Source: Isoetes taiwanensis (lineage: Eukaryota > Streptophyta > Lycopodiopsida > Isoetales > Isoetaceae). From it: DNA of 64,000 bases. The DNA is taken from positions 5,317,962 through 5,381,961 of the forward strand of contig JAJEKV010000054.1 of NCBI GenBank assembly GCA_021234155.1, in the 5' to 3' direction. A program made the translations under genes and the position numbers. Each line of letters begins with the position of its first letter. The first letter of the stretch is position 1. Shown piece after piece: positions 42,769 through 52,847 of this stretch. The notes below the pieces were generated by a model. It saw only the letters and a list, made by a program, of their open reading frames with translations. It searched no databases and was not told the origin of the DNA.

Positions 42769-44380
42769 AGATATGCTCAGTAAGGTGTTGATGGAATTTA
42801 AACTAGTGTAAAGCACAAGTAGGTACAGGCTGAGGAGGAGTTGTAAGGATAAGGATGCAGCCTGTACATAAGATTATTAGATGATAATGTGGCATTGGGG
42901 CTGCCAAAGGCTGCAGGCATTTGAGTTATTGATCAGAGAAACAAGGAGCAGTTCAATCTGCAAGAGGTAAATTGCGTAGGCTTGAATTGGCCCTTTCCAG
43001 ATCTAGAATAATATTTTAGGGATCAAGGGTCAAATTCTTGTTGAAAATAAGAATCAAGTATCAAGTATCAAGTATTGTATTGTTTTAAAGTAGCATTTTT
43101 GATTGATTGTGAATCATGACTTTGAAGTATGATTTAAGCCACTTCACCCTCGAGTCACGGAGGGCAACCCTCCGTGCGCAGCACCTTGTTTGGTGTAGAA
43201 TGCTTTCAGCACCAAAAAGATTTTTTTTCCCTTAGAATGGTTTGTGCACCAACATTTAAAAGTAAAATATGATTTGTCCATAGGGAAGAGAGGTAAGGTC
43301 TATTTGGTTTGCAGAGATGTGTGGTGGGGTATGTTTTGAAGGAAGAGACGCAATGAGATATTTGCATTTTGTCGTTGCTGGGCCCGTTGCTGTCAATGGT
43401 TATGTTGCAATCTTACCCTTGCTGTAACGAGCTGTTTATTACCACCGTCATCTGTGGGCTAATCATAGCAGACTTACAAGGATTGAAAATCATAAGCTTC
43501 CAATTTTTTTGTTTTGTATTTGTTTGCGCCTAGATTTGATGCCTGTATTGTAGTGGAAATCGTATGTGGAAGGTATTTCTGCAATGGATTGAGCTGCTTG
43601 TTGGCGGCTGAAGGTTCAGGTCCGGAGGTTGCAGTATGCGTTTAATCTGATTTGTGTTTGCATGGTTTCAATTTAGAAGGAGATGGCCGTGAATTGCCAA
43701 GGGACAAGTCACAATTGCATGCCGCCCTTGTCGACTCCTGGAGTTCATGCTTGGAGAGACTGAAGGGCTGCGAGATGGAGGCTTTTTGTTCTGTGTAATT
43801 CAGCAGGAAAGATGTATTTGCATCGGGCAGCCAGGCTCCAAGTTATAGCTTATCACCTGCCGATTCCAAGGGTGTTGCTTGAAACATCCTGTTGTCGTCG
43901 GTTCATATTGAGGTCGGATCCAAGCGAGGTTCCGGGGCATTCAGGTCGAGTTTAAGGCTTGTGAATGATCTGTGAATGTTCAAATTGGATTGAGGTCGGA
44001 TTTAGGGCTCCGTGGGCGTGTTGAGATGAGGGCGCATGCAAACTGGACTAAGGCTGCAAAGGGCACAGATACTCGAGGTATCCAGATTCGAAGAGCTGAG
44101 CAGGAAGAGAGCAAGGCATGTTCACTTCTTTAATCGTTTGTATGGTGGGGGATCCTTCCTGCAAATCATTCCGTCACCCAGATGCTTCCTGCGCAGTTTG
44201 GATGCACATCATTAGCCTGTTCTTCCTGCCGTTAATTTTTTTTTTGCAATGGCCCAGTTTGAAACCATGGGTTAGTCTGTGCATATTTTGTGAGTATTAA
44301 TGAAAATGCCTTTTTGGACCTTAGGATTTGGCTTTCGTTTTATGTGGCAAAAAAACACAGGCCATCTGTGGGGCATAATG
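42769..44380. other. No gene recognised; possible interior of the LTR element
   Basis: No gag or pol motifs are seen. A short AAGTATC triplication lies at about 43050-43070 and a small CGGAGGGCAACCCTCCG palindrome at about 43157. GC-richer sequence at 43.6-44.1 kb has no recognised domain. Confidence 0.4.
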
Positions 44381-44460
44381 TATGGAATATACTGACAATC
44401 CAGGACCTGGAGCAAACAATATTCAAAATTACCATAAGGAAATAATAATAATCAATAAGA

Positions 44461-44860
44461 TGGGTTTTAAGTGCATGACAAAGGATGTCGATATTGCGCC
44501 AGACATGGGCGCAGTAACAAACCATGTTAATGATGCAGTTGGTGCTTTGAGGGCAGGCCATGTTATAGCAGTGCCAACAGACACACTTTATGGGGTATGG
44601 TATGGTGATTAGTGCGACATGGGTTTGTATCTCAAAGGGAAACGATATATAAGCTCAAATTATTTCTAACTCTTTACTTTCTTTTACGCATCTTTAGTTC
44701 TGCAGTTGCCATTCAGAAGATGTACGAGATCAAAGGAAGATCTTTGACAACTCCTTTAGCAGTATGTGTCCTTCTACCTGCTGGACATTTTGGCCCCACT
44801 ATCAAAGACCTCACTACACCAGGTTACTATAAAATTTTACGGCCTGGAAGGTGAGTCCAT
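44461..44860 (+). pseudogene. YrdC/Sua5-domain (threonylcarbamoyl-AMP synthase) fragment
   Basis: A first exon-like piece (to 44594, ending at a GTATGG donor after TDTLYG) encodes DAVGALRAGHVIAVPTDTLYG. This is the YrdC N-terminal motif that binds threonine and bicarbonate/ATP. A second piece at about 44698-44790 encodes AIQKMYEIKGR and TTPLAVCV, the next YrdC motif. About six residues are missing between them, and the frame is lost after AVCV. Intact plant homologues run about 250-280 residues. Family identification is good; the copy is clearly broken. Confidence 0.75.
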
Positions 44861-44869
44861 ATAGTTTGT

Positions 44870-45973
44870 TTCATCAACTGGTCCCATTCTAATTGCCACC
44901 TTAACTACATCTGTGCTCTCAAAGTTTGGACTTAAGCTATCTTTGTAGGCCAACCTGAAGTGTGCTTCATAAGCTACTATTTTTCAGGTACCAGTTCTGG
45001 CTGAGACAGTTTAGATTGATTGAAGATTTGGCAAAATGACTTTAACCTACTTTTTACATCATATGCTATTTTTACTGATCTCTTCTTGCGTGGAAGCTTT
45101 TGGGCTCATGATCTCTCTTTGTTTGACGTTAAAGAAAGTTCATTACAAAATACAGCTGCGCATTTCTGGTTCATGAGCTGCAGTCTAAAGCTGCAATTAT
45201 ATCCTCCTCTTATTATGTAGTCGGGAAGGCAAATGCTTCTCAGACTGAACCATGCGCTAGATCACGTGGTGGTCCTCATGATTAATAGACAGTGCTGACC
45301 AATATATACATCTTCAATGTTAACTTCCTGGCCTGACTAATTTCCAGTTAGTGAGACGAGCGTCTTATTTAACAACCATGGTCATGTTTGAACCAGCATG
45401 AGATGAAAAAAAACTCCATGTAGATTTTCCCTCCACATCCATGTGGCTTTAACATGACACTTGCGAAAAGATTTGTTAAGCCCACAAAAACCCCGTGTAT
45501 TTTTTTGGTTTAAACATAACCGTGGTTGATAAATAAGACAATCGTGAGACGAGAAAGGAAGAAAGATCCAAAAATATCTGCTGGTACCATTAGCATTGCT
45601 ACATTATAGTCAAGCTTTCAAGGCTCATCCCAATTATTACATCTTCAATGTTATTATGCTGGCCTGCCTAATCTCCACTTAGTGAAAAAGAAAGAAAGAC
45701 CCATTAACATCTGCTTCTACCATTGGTAGCGGGTGTTAAGCTTTGGACATTATGGTACCTGGACATGGTACAAGCAGGTGTACCAGGTCAAGGCTCATCC
45801 CACATGTAACCTTTAGATGGACTATTTCATTTGTGGTACAGGGAAGAAAGAGATCATGGTTATAAAAGAAAGAAAGGCCAACTGCTTTTCTAATTATAGC
45901 TTGATCTTGCTCAACCACAGCCCCTGGATTCTTCCCATAGCTTGATCAGTCTGTTTATCCCTTTTGACTGACC
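44870..45973. other. Intergenic with a diverged duplication
   Basis: Segments near 45300-45370 and 45635-45700 share TACATCTTCAATGTTA and CTGGCCTG(A/C)CTAAT(T/C)TCCA. Nothing coding is recognised. This would be the expected interior of the minus-strand LTR element below, but no gag/pol motif is visible. Confidence 0.4.
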
Positions 45974-45974
45974 T

Positions 45975-46163
45975 GCTCTGATACCATAATGAATACAAGC
46001 GTAATTCACAAGGTAGAAGAACATATTATATCAGAATGATCTCGCTGAACTTATACATGCAATGGTGAGACAGGCCCTCATCGCCATCCAGGAGCTAATA
46101 AGGCATCTGCCTATTAAAAGGAACAACATAAATTAAATAACCAAACAACAAATGAATGTAACA
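45975..46163 (-). mobile_element. Second short LTR with exact TGGTATCAGAGC primer-binding site
   Basis: On the minus strand the segment TGTTACATTCATTTG (from 46163) to GCTTGTATTCA (45990) is a 174-bp TG...CA LTR candidate. It is followed, after TTA, by the exact initiator-tRNA primer-binding site TGGTATCAGAGC (45986-45975). A matching second LTR was not found by eye. It is probably a TRIM or a truncated Copia-type element unrelated to that at 42.6 kb. Confidence 0.6.
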
Positions 46164-46269
46164 CCCTGATAGATTATGATCTTTCTGTAATTTTAATTGG
46201 TTCTTCAAAAAATACCGTTCCGTTCCATACTAAGACCTAGCCGTACTCCTTTCAAGGTCATCGTTCATA

Positions 46270-46500
46270 AAAACCTTCCGTTCTATCCCAAGTATGGTTT
46301 CTACCCTGCATTCAGTCGTTTCTATCCCGCATTCCACTGATTTTACCTCGCATTCTGACAGCAGAATTGAAGATAAGGATTCTTTCCGATAGCCCCTGGC
46401 GTGCATATAGATCTTTTTGTCATCATATAGATCTTTCATATAGATCTTCTTGTATTTTTTTGCCATCATATAGATCTTTCCGATAGCCCCTGGCATGCTT
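46270..46500. repeat. Partial MITE right end plus CATATAGATCTT repeats
   Basis: 46290-46392 repeats the right half of the element at 37164-37371. It is followed by four CATATAGATCTT words (46404-46480) bracketed by two copies of CCGATAGCCCCTGGC. Confidence 0.7.
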
Positions 46501-46752
46501 CTGTGTGCCTTTTACCATGCCCTTTTGCCCTTTTTACAGCCTTCCTTTTCTTCAGTATACTTATTGCTCGTCTCGTTGCCATTTATTCTATTTATTCCGG
46601 AGTTGCCTGGTCGGGTTGAATTGCATGCTGCTGCGATTTAGGGATTGACCCAAAAAATTTTAGGGCTGTCGGAGTGTTACGGCTCAATGCCGGCTCGGGG
46701 GAGCGGCTTAGACATAACACACTTTTATGCTAGTTAAATTTTAAACGTATAA

Positions 46753-47319
46753 GGGCCGCTTCACACTGGCCGTTAAAGTGCCGTTAGGTTAAGAAAATTA
46801 ACTTAATTGTCCTTCACATTGGCTTCCGTTAAAAAATTCCGTTAAGATTATGGGGTTAAAAATTAACGGCACAATTAAGGTAACGGTGCAAGATAACTGG
46901 GGTTCACACTATATTCCGTTAGGTTAAATTTTAACGGAGGACTTAATGGGCCATAATTTTTCCCTTCAAATTTAAGGGTAGGGGGACCCCATCCCTTAAG
47001 CTCCATTATCAATTCAATTTTTAACTTAACGGCGTGACAGTCAGTGTGAAGCAATATTTAACTGTTTCCGTTATGTTAACTCTTAACATAACGGCGTAAA
47101 AATCAGTGTGAAGTAATATTTAACGATTTTCGTTATGTTAATTTTTAACCTAACGGCGTGACCAGCAGTGTGAAGCAAGATTTAACGGTTTTTGTTATGT
47201 TAAATTTTAATCTAACGGCAAATGTGAAGTGAAACCTTTATGTTATGTTACCCTAACGTAAAGGGCATCCCGTTATGTTAGCAATTTAACCTAACATAAC
47301 GGCCAGTGTGTAATGACCC
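46753..47319. mobile_element. Harbinger/Tourist-type MITE, 567 bp, TAA target duplication
   Basis: The element is flanked by TAA on both sides (46750-46752 and 47320-47322). The ends are inverted: GGGCCGCTTCACACTGGCC at the left and, as reverse complement, GGGTCATTACACACTGGCC at the right, continuing into CCGTTA. Inside, a unit of about 65 bp is repeated three times (CAGTGTGAAG, TATTTAAC, CGTTATGTTAA, TAACGGCGT), and each unit is itself palindromic (TTAACATAACGG/CCGTTATGTTAA). TIRs beginning GGG and a 3-bp TAA/TTA duplication are diagnostic of the PIF/Harbinger superfamily. It lies about 570 bp upstream of the SRP54 start. Confidence 0.8.
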
Positions 47320-47322
47320 TAA

Positions 47323-47887
47323 GAACATTTTATAAAGGTTGCTAGTATGCATCATAGTGGGTGTTAAAAAAGGTCGACCTCTGTCCACCTTTATTTGCGT
47401 TCAGGAAAAGGGCGTGTCTTAAAAAGGCTGATTCCCGTCTATAAAAGAAAGCTCTGTTCTGATTGAAGGGACACAGTCCCCGCCTGATCTATTTCCTCTG
47501 GAATAATCTGGAAGCTTTGCCTCTTTGGTTAATACCAGTTCTAGTTTAATTGTTGAACTTTTGTGTCAAGGAAACGATTTCTTGATAAGTCTGAGCTCGG
47601 TTGGGTGGATACATTCTCCTAAAGATTGGAGTATTGATTTTCTTTAGCTTTAACAGTTTACTTTGATAGTCTTCCTATATCATATCACGGAGACTTCGTT
47701 TTAGGGATTCTGCTGGGAGGGATATCGGAATCTGGGTGCCTTTAATAATAAAGGTCTACTGCCTTTCTTTCATTTTAGGGTTGTCGGAGACTTCTTTTTT
47801 CCATCAAGATCAACTTGATCGATTATTTTTTGTGCCCAATTGACCATATACTGTTTTTCACCTTTGCGTTGATTGAAGCAGGGCAGG
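47323..47887 (+). promoter_or_regulatory. SRP54 upstream region with probable 5'-leader intron acceptor
   Basis: The pyrimidine-rich stretch before 47880 ends TTGAAGCAG directly before GGCAGGATGG. This looks like a splice acceptor 7 bp before the start codon, suggesting a 5' UTR intron. No TATA box can be assigned with confidence because the leader exon is not identified. Confidence 0.4.
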
Positions 47888-49351
47888 ATGGTTCTAGCAG
47901 AGCTTGGAGGGCGCATCTCAAATGCGCTCAAACAGATGAAAAATGCTACCGTCATTGATGAGAAGGTATTGACGGAGTGTTTGAATGAGATTTCCAGAGC
48001 TTTGTTCCAGTCCGATGTGCAGTTCAAAATAGTACAGTCGATGCAGAATAACATTAAGAAAATCGTTAACCTGGACGAATTGTCTGCTGGACACAACAAG
48101 AGAGGTATGATTGAGAAGGCTGTGTTCAATGAATTGTGTAATATGCTTGATCCTGGAAAGCCTTCTTATACCCCCAAGAAAGGAAAATCAAATGTTATAA
48201 TGTTTGTTGGTCTCCAAGGCTCTGGAAAAACCACAACATGTACAAAGTATGCGTATCACTATCAGCATAAGGGCTTTAAGCCAGCTTTGGTTTGTGCCGA
48301 TACATTTCGAGCTGGTGCATTCGATCAGCTTAAACAGAATGCCACAAAAGTGAAAATTCCTTTCTATGGCAGTTACACAGAAACAGACCCTGCCAAAATT
48401 GCTCTACAGGGACTTGAGAAGTTCAAGAAAGAAAATTGTGATTTAATCATTATAGATACTAGTGGAAGGCATAAACAAGAAGCAGCACTTTTTGAAGAGA
48501 TGTGTCAAGTTGCAGAAGTTACAAAACCCGACCTTATCATCTTTGTTATGGACAGCAGCATCGGGCAAGCAGCTTATGATCAGGCTCAGGCTTTCAAACA
48601 GAGTGTTGCAGTTGGTGCAATAATCTGCACAAAGATGGATGGACATGCGAAAGGTGGCGGTGCGCTTAGCGCAGTGGCAGCCACAAAGAGTCCAATTACA
48701 TTTCTAGGAACAGGAGAGCATTATGATGAGTTTGAACCTTTTGACACAAAGCCATTCGTTAGCCGTTTGCTTGGAATGGGAGATTGGAGTGGCTTCATGG
48801 GCAAAATCAATGAAGTCATTCCTATGCATGAACAACCAGAACTCCTGCAAAAGCTAAGTGATGGGAACTTTACCTTGCGAATAATGCATGATCAGTTCCA
48901 AACTATCCTTGGCATGGGACCACTTAGCCAGCTTATGTCTATGATTCCTGGATTCAGTGAAGAAGTAATGCCTAAGGGAAGGGAGAATGAGAGCAAAAGT
49001 AAAATCAAGAGATTCATGACAATAATGGACTCCATGACTAATACAGAATTGGACACTACAAATGTTAAGACATTTGAGCCTTCAAGGATAATAAGAATAG
49101 CAAGAGGAAGTGGAAGGACCATCTCAGACGTAGTTGGCATGTTAGATGAGTACAAAAGGTTAGCCAAGATATGGAGCAGGATGAAGGGCTTGAAGCTACC
49201 AAAGAAAGGAAACATGAACTTGAATACACATAATATGAATGCCCAACTTATGAGCAAGGTTTTGCCATCAAAAATGCTTAAGGAGATAGGTGGTGTTGGA
49301 GGTCTACAAGGTTTGATGAAGGAAATGACTAGAAAAGATTTTGCTTGTTGA
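47888..49351 (+). CDS. SRP54: Signal recognition particle 54 kDa protein (cytosolic SRP54), uninterrupted frame
   Basis: A 487-aa frame starting at ATG 47888 ([11 protein letters not shown], the conserved SRP54 N-terminus). N domain with a helical bundle (1-90). GTPase G domain with G1 GLQGSGKTT (108-116), G2 DTFRAGA (138-144), G3 DTSGR (190-194), G4 TKMD (248-251) and G5 GTGEH (274-278). Methionine-rich M domain (about 300-487) with [16 protein letters not shown] and [15 protein letters not shown]54 binds signal peptides and 7S RNA and, with the SRP receptor, targets ribosomes to the ER. Its length matches plant SRP54 (about 495). Flowering-plant SRP54 genes are split by several introns, so an uninterrupted frame plus an A-tract at about 49664 suggests a retrogene. 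The C-terminus is slightly altered by a 35-bp tandem duplication at the stop. All key residues are intact, so it may be functional. Confidence 0.93.
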   Translation: MVLAELGGRISNALKQMKNATVIDEKVLTECLNEISRALFQSDVQFKIVQSMQNNIKKIVNLDELSAGHNKRGMIEKAVFNELCNMLDPGKPSYTPKKGKSNVIMFVGLQGSGKTTTCTKYAYHYQHKGFKPALVCADTFRAGAFDQLKQNATKVKIPFYGSYTETDPAKIALQGLEKFKKENCDLIIIDTSGRHKQEAALFEEMCQVAEVTKPDLIIFVMDSSIGQAAYDQAQAFKQSVAVGAIICTKMDGHAKGGGALSAVAATKSPITFLGTGEHYDEFEPFDTKPFVSRLLGMGDWSGFMGKINEVIPMHEQPELLQKLSDGNFTLRIMHDQFQTILGMGPLSQLMSMIPGFSEEVMPKGRENESKSKIKRFMTIMDSMTNTELDTTNVKTFEPSRIIRIARGSGRTISDVVGMLDEYKRLAKIWSRMKGLKLPKKGNMNLNTHNMNAQLMSKVLPSKMLKEIGGVGGLQGLMKEMTRKDFAC

Positions 49352-51000
49352 TGAAGGAAATAGCTTAGAGAAGATTTTGCTGGCGTGTTTGGTGACGGTA
49401 AATGAAGTATTTTGCCTTTATTTTCCCACAACCGAAAGCAATAAGGATCTCCTTCAATTTAAATTTGGATTGATCAAAGAGTATTTGTGAGCGGAATACT
49501 TTGACCAATTGTTCAAAGCATACAATGTCTTTATCTACAAAGTGTCCTAATCTACAGAATATTTAAAACTCGCAGCAACAAAGCTCAAATTGATGATTTA
49601 TTCGGTGGTCATTCTCAACAAATGTGATAGTAAGGAAAATTGTAAAATCGTTCTGTGCTTGACCAAAAAAAAAAAAAAAGGTGTTAAAGAACAAAAAAAT
49701 TGTGTTAAAAAACCTAGCAGGATTCTCTTACCCTATAGCTTGTATGACTTCCATGGAATGTACACCAACTTCCTTTAAGCTTTTGAATGTCCAGTCTACA
49801 ATATGCACTTAAATGAAATTTGTTATTCAAAAAAACAGTCAAATAATAGTATTCCAGAATTGGCCCAAGCAATTGATATGTGCTAAGATAAAATCTCTAA
49901 ACTATCTATCTTTAGGAGATGATGGTGGATAATGGCGTTACATTAAATTAAATTAAGAACTAGATTATTTTGACTGGAGAAATACATGATGGGATCAAAA
50001 TTGTACTATTTATAGGCAGACAAACAAAATGCAACATGGTATTTACTATGAAAATAAAGAGTAAGATGCATTAAATATCCACATTTGTCAAATATAATAG
50101 CATTTTGCTTATTGAGCCCAATATTGATTTAAGTTGAAAGCATAGCAAGTATAAAACCCCCAAATGTTTAACGACATGATGCAAAAGATAATGGATGTTT
50201 TGATATTGATTTGGACAAAGTTCCCTTGTTTTTATTCGCTAGAAGTTTTTAGGAATCACAGTTTGACCTTCTTCTAGAACCTATAGCCATTTTATTTTCT
50301 CGGATCCAGATGAGAATCTCTCAAGCTTGTATTCAAAGTCTTAAAAATAGGTCCAACACTACAAAATTTTACTAGTAGGAATCTGCAACGCCAATACATG
50401 CCCATGGGGTTTCATTTGCATGATGGAGATGTGCAATCCAGGTAGTAACGCTGGTTCAAATTGGTAAAGGGCACACAATAGAGACAATTATATTGCCCTT
50501 CAAAACAATCCAGCAGTTGCAATCTTCAACAAAAGAATATGGCAACATTCATTGCACTAATTTGACAACATACATTATGGAATTTCTGTTCAAATATCTA
50601 CATTTCATATTACATTTTGTATCTCTAATTCTTCCTGCCATCCTCTGATTTAGAATTTGTCATTAAAAACGAGAGCCAAACACTCCTGATGACAAAAGAA
50701 GATTAATCATATGATTACATGCACACCACAATCTGATAAGGATACTAAACAACAAGTACGGCTTATGCTATACCTCTTCATCTATGTGCATAAAATTCAT
50801 AAACCCCTCATGATGGTTATTATAATGGGCACAACTTTAGTGCATTGTCTGGAAAATTTTGTCATATGTATAGTAGATACCAGGAACAATCACCCAGGAC
50901 AGAAAGCCAGCTGCTTATTCTCATTAAAGAAATTGTTTATGTTCTTGTTCAGTACCATTCTCCCAATAGGCTGCATCACAAGACCAAACGTTAGCTTCCG
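49352..51000. repeat. SRP54 3' flank, first copy of a duplicated segment
   Basis: From 49229 (inside SRP54) to 51000 the sequence is present a second time between 51162 and 55062, in pieces. It holds the 3' UTR, an A-run of about 14 at 49664-49677 and AT-rich DNA with no further gene. About 300 bp (50457-50757) are missing from the second copy, with ACG microhomology at the junction. Confidence 0.85.
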
Positions 51001-51161
51001 CTTCGATGGCAGCCATCTGTCTATGATCGGTTTTGAAAGTGGTATCATAGTTATTCAATGATCTTTGTTGAAGTTTATTGATTTTTTGTTCAATCCTTAT
51101 GTTTTCTTTAACTTTGCAGGTGGAAACGGTGTTCTTCACGGATCTTCTGGCCCAGAGACGA
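51001..51161 (+). repeat. Dispersed repeat R, partial copy
   Basis: Matches 36350-36500 and 61415-61560 (GCTTCGATGGCAGCCATCTG to TCTTCTGGCCCAGAGACGAC). It is fused on its right directly to the duplicated SRP54 3' end. Confidence 0.9.
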
Positions 51162-51575
51162 CAATATGAATGCCCAGCTTATGAGCAAGGTTTTGCCACC
51201 AAAAATGCTTAAGGAGATAGGTGGTGTTGGAGGTCTACAAGGTTTGATGAAGGAAATGACTAGAAAAGATTTTGCTTGTTGATGAAGGAAATAGCTTAGA
51301 GAAGATTTTGCTGGCGTGTTTGGTGATGGTAAATGAAGTATTTTGCCTTTATTTTCCCACAACCGAAAGCAATAAGGATCTCCTTCAATTTAAATTTGGA
51401 TTGATCAAAGAGTATTTGTGAGCGGAATACTTTGACCAATTGTTCAAAGCATACAATGTCTTTATCTACAAAGTGTCCTAATCTACAGAATATTTAAATC
51501 TCGCAGCAACAAAGCTCAAATTGATGATTTATTCTCTCGGTGATCATTCTCAACGAATGTGATAGTAAGGAAAAT
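51162..51575 (+). pseudogene. Duplicated 3' end of SRP54
   Basis: Nearly identical to 49229-49640. It includes the last about 40 codons ([27 protein letters not shown]), the stop and about 290 bp of 3' flank. It breaks off just before the A-tract of the parent. The G domain and the rest of the protein are absent, so this is a non-functional tail copy. Confidence 0.92.
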
Positions 51576-51872
51576 CTCCTTTTTATTATGAGGCAAGCCC
51601 TTAAAAAAGCACAACTCAATAATGTAAATGTTTATTTAATTAAGGCCTGTTATCCTTTGTACCTTTTATCCAAGCACAGCTTAAATTCAACATAAATATA
51701 GAAAGAAAAATAACAGTAGTAAGGGAAGAGTGTGACTGTTGGATCTCTCAAACCTGTGAAGGAGGCTGTAGCCCGTATTCAAAAAGAATGGTTACATTCC
51801 TCACGTACATCATTTTTGTGAATTTTCATGAGTATTGAGGCTGTAAAATGGTCACAGTAACTACTATATTAC
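51576..51872. other. Insertion in the duplicated segment, nothing recognised
   Basis: Start of about 1.27 kb that is present in the second copy of the SRP54 flank but not in the first. No terminal repeats were found. Confidence 0.4.
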
Positions 51873-52206
51873 CTGTATTTCGTCTTGATCAGACACCAAC
51901 TCCTCATCTGGCTGAGTTTCTGGAACATATCCATCCTGTCCACCACTGGGACTGTAGTTACTATTTTTTGGCATTTTGGTATTCCCATTGAACTGCTTGT
52001 TGCCTGCATGAGCTTCCCCCTTTCCCCTTTTCTGTGCCTAACAGAGTCTGCTGCAAACTGGTAATGGCGCTCACTAATATCCCAACTGTTTAAGTAGTTT
52101 ACACATTCTTCCTCAATGAGTCTGTCTCGCTCATCTTCAGACTCAGAGCTGTAAAATTTTCCATCTGTATCATAATCCATGTTTCTATTTACACCAGCAT
52201 CTGACC
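51873..52206 (-). pseudogene. Unidentified exon with splice borders and one frameshift
   Basis: On the minus strand, 334 bp lie between an acceptor (GGCTTTAG, exon from 52206) and a donor (CAG|GTAATA, exon to 51873). The first half reads DYDTDGKFYSSESEDERDR, then EEECVNYLNSWDISERHY. A frameshift in a G-run then moves the likely frame to one reading GNTKMPKNSNYSPSGGQDGY and PDEELVSDQDEIQ. The composition (acidic, serine-rich, regulated-protein-like) looks like a real exon, but I do not recognise the family. Confidence 0.4.
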
Positions 52207-52847
52207 CTAAAGCCAAAAGCCCGAAAAACAAGAAGAACTTAAGAGCTCTTACAGTACACCACTGTTGCAGCATGTGGAGGATTACTTGGTAAATCCGGCC
52301 GGCCCACTTCAAACCATCTGTTTACTCTATATTTGTCTAGTTAAAAGTCATTGTTACACAATCCCATGCAAACTGCACTTACTTAGTATAGCCGGATCCA
52401 TTTGAGAGGCCCATCCAAATGTGGCAGTTATCTGTAGAATCCGGAAGAAGGACAAGCGCCGGTATGATTAGGAACGTCCAGGTTCGTGCGAGCCGAATAC
52501 CCTTCTGTGTGTTAGGTAGGAAAATCTGATATGTGTAAATTATGCTACTGGAACGTATCTTCTCCAAACTAGGTTTGTACAATACCTAGTTTGTAGATTT
52601 TAGAAACCTAAGCATTAACTATTAACACTCCTGATTTTTCTTTTCACTTTAACAATTACGCAAGTTCAACCATCCTATTATATGCCTTTTTTAAAAACAA
52701 CCTTCTCAAACGAACAACCTACCATTGTAGGAATATCCTCAGTCCGCCCATCTAGGTCACAACTAAATAAATGTGAAATGAGCCCCACCAGATCAACTGC
52801 TCTGGAACTTATTTGCAATAGAGTATGTTATTAGAAAAATAGTGTAA
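52207..52847. other. Rest of the insertion, nothing recognised
   Basis: No gene family or terminal repeat seen. It ends at an A-rich junction at about 52845-52875. Confidence 0.35.

Noticed and set aside
48892-49431. Minus-strand 179-codon frame opposite SRP54
   Set aside because: It is the antisense shadow of the SRP54 M domain. It recurs at 51108-51362 only because that DNA is duplicated.
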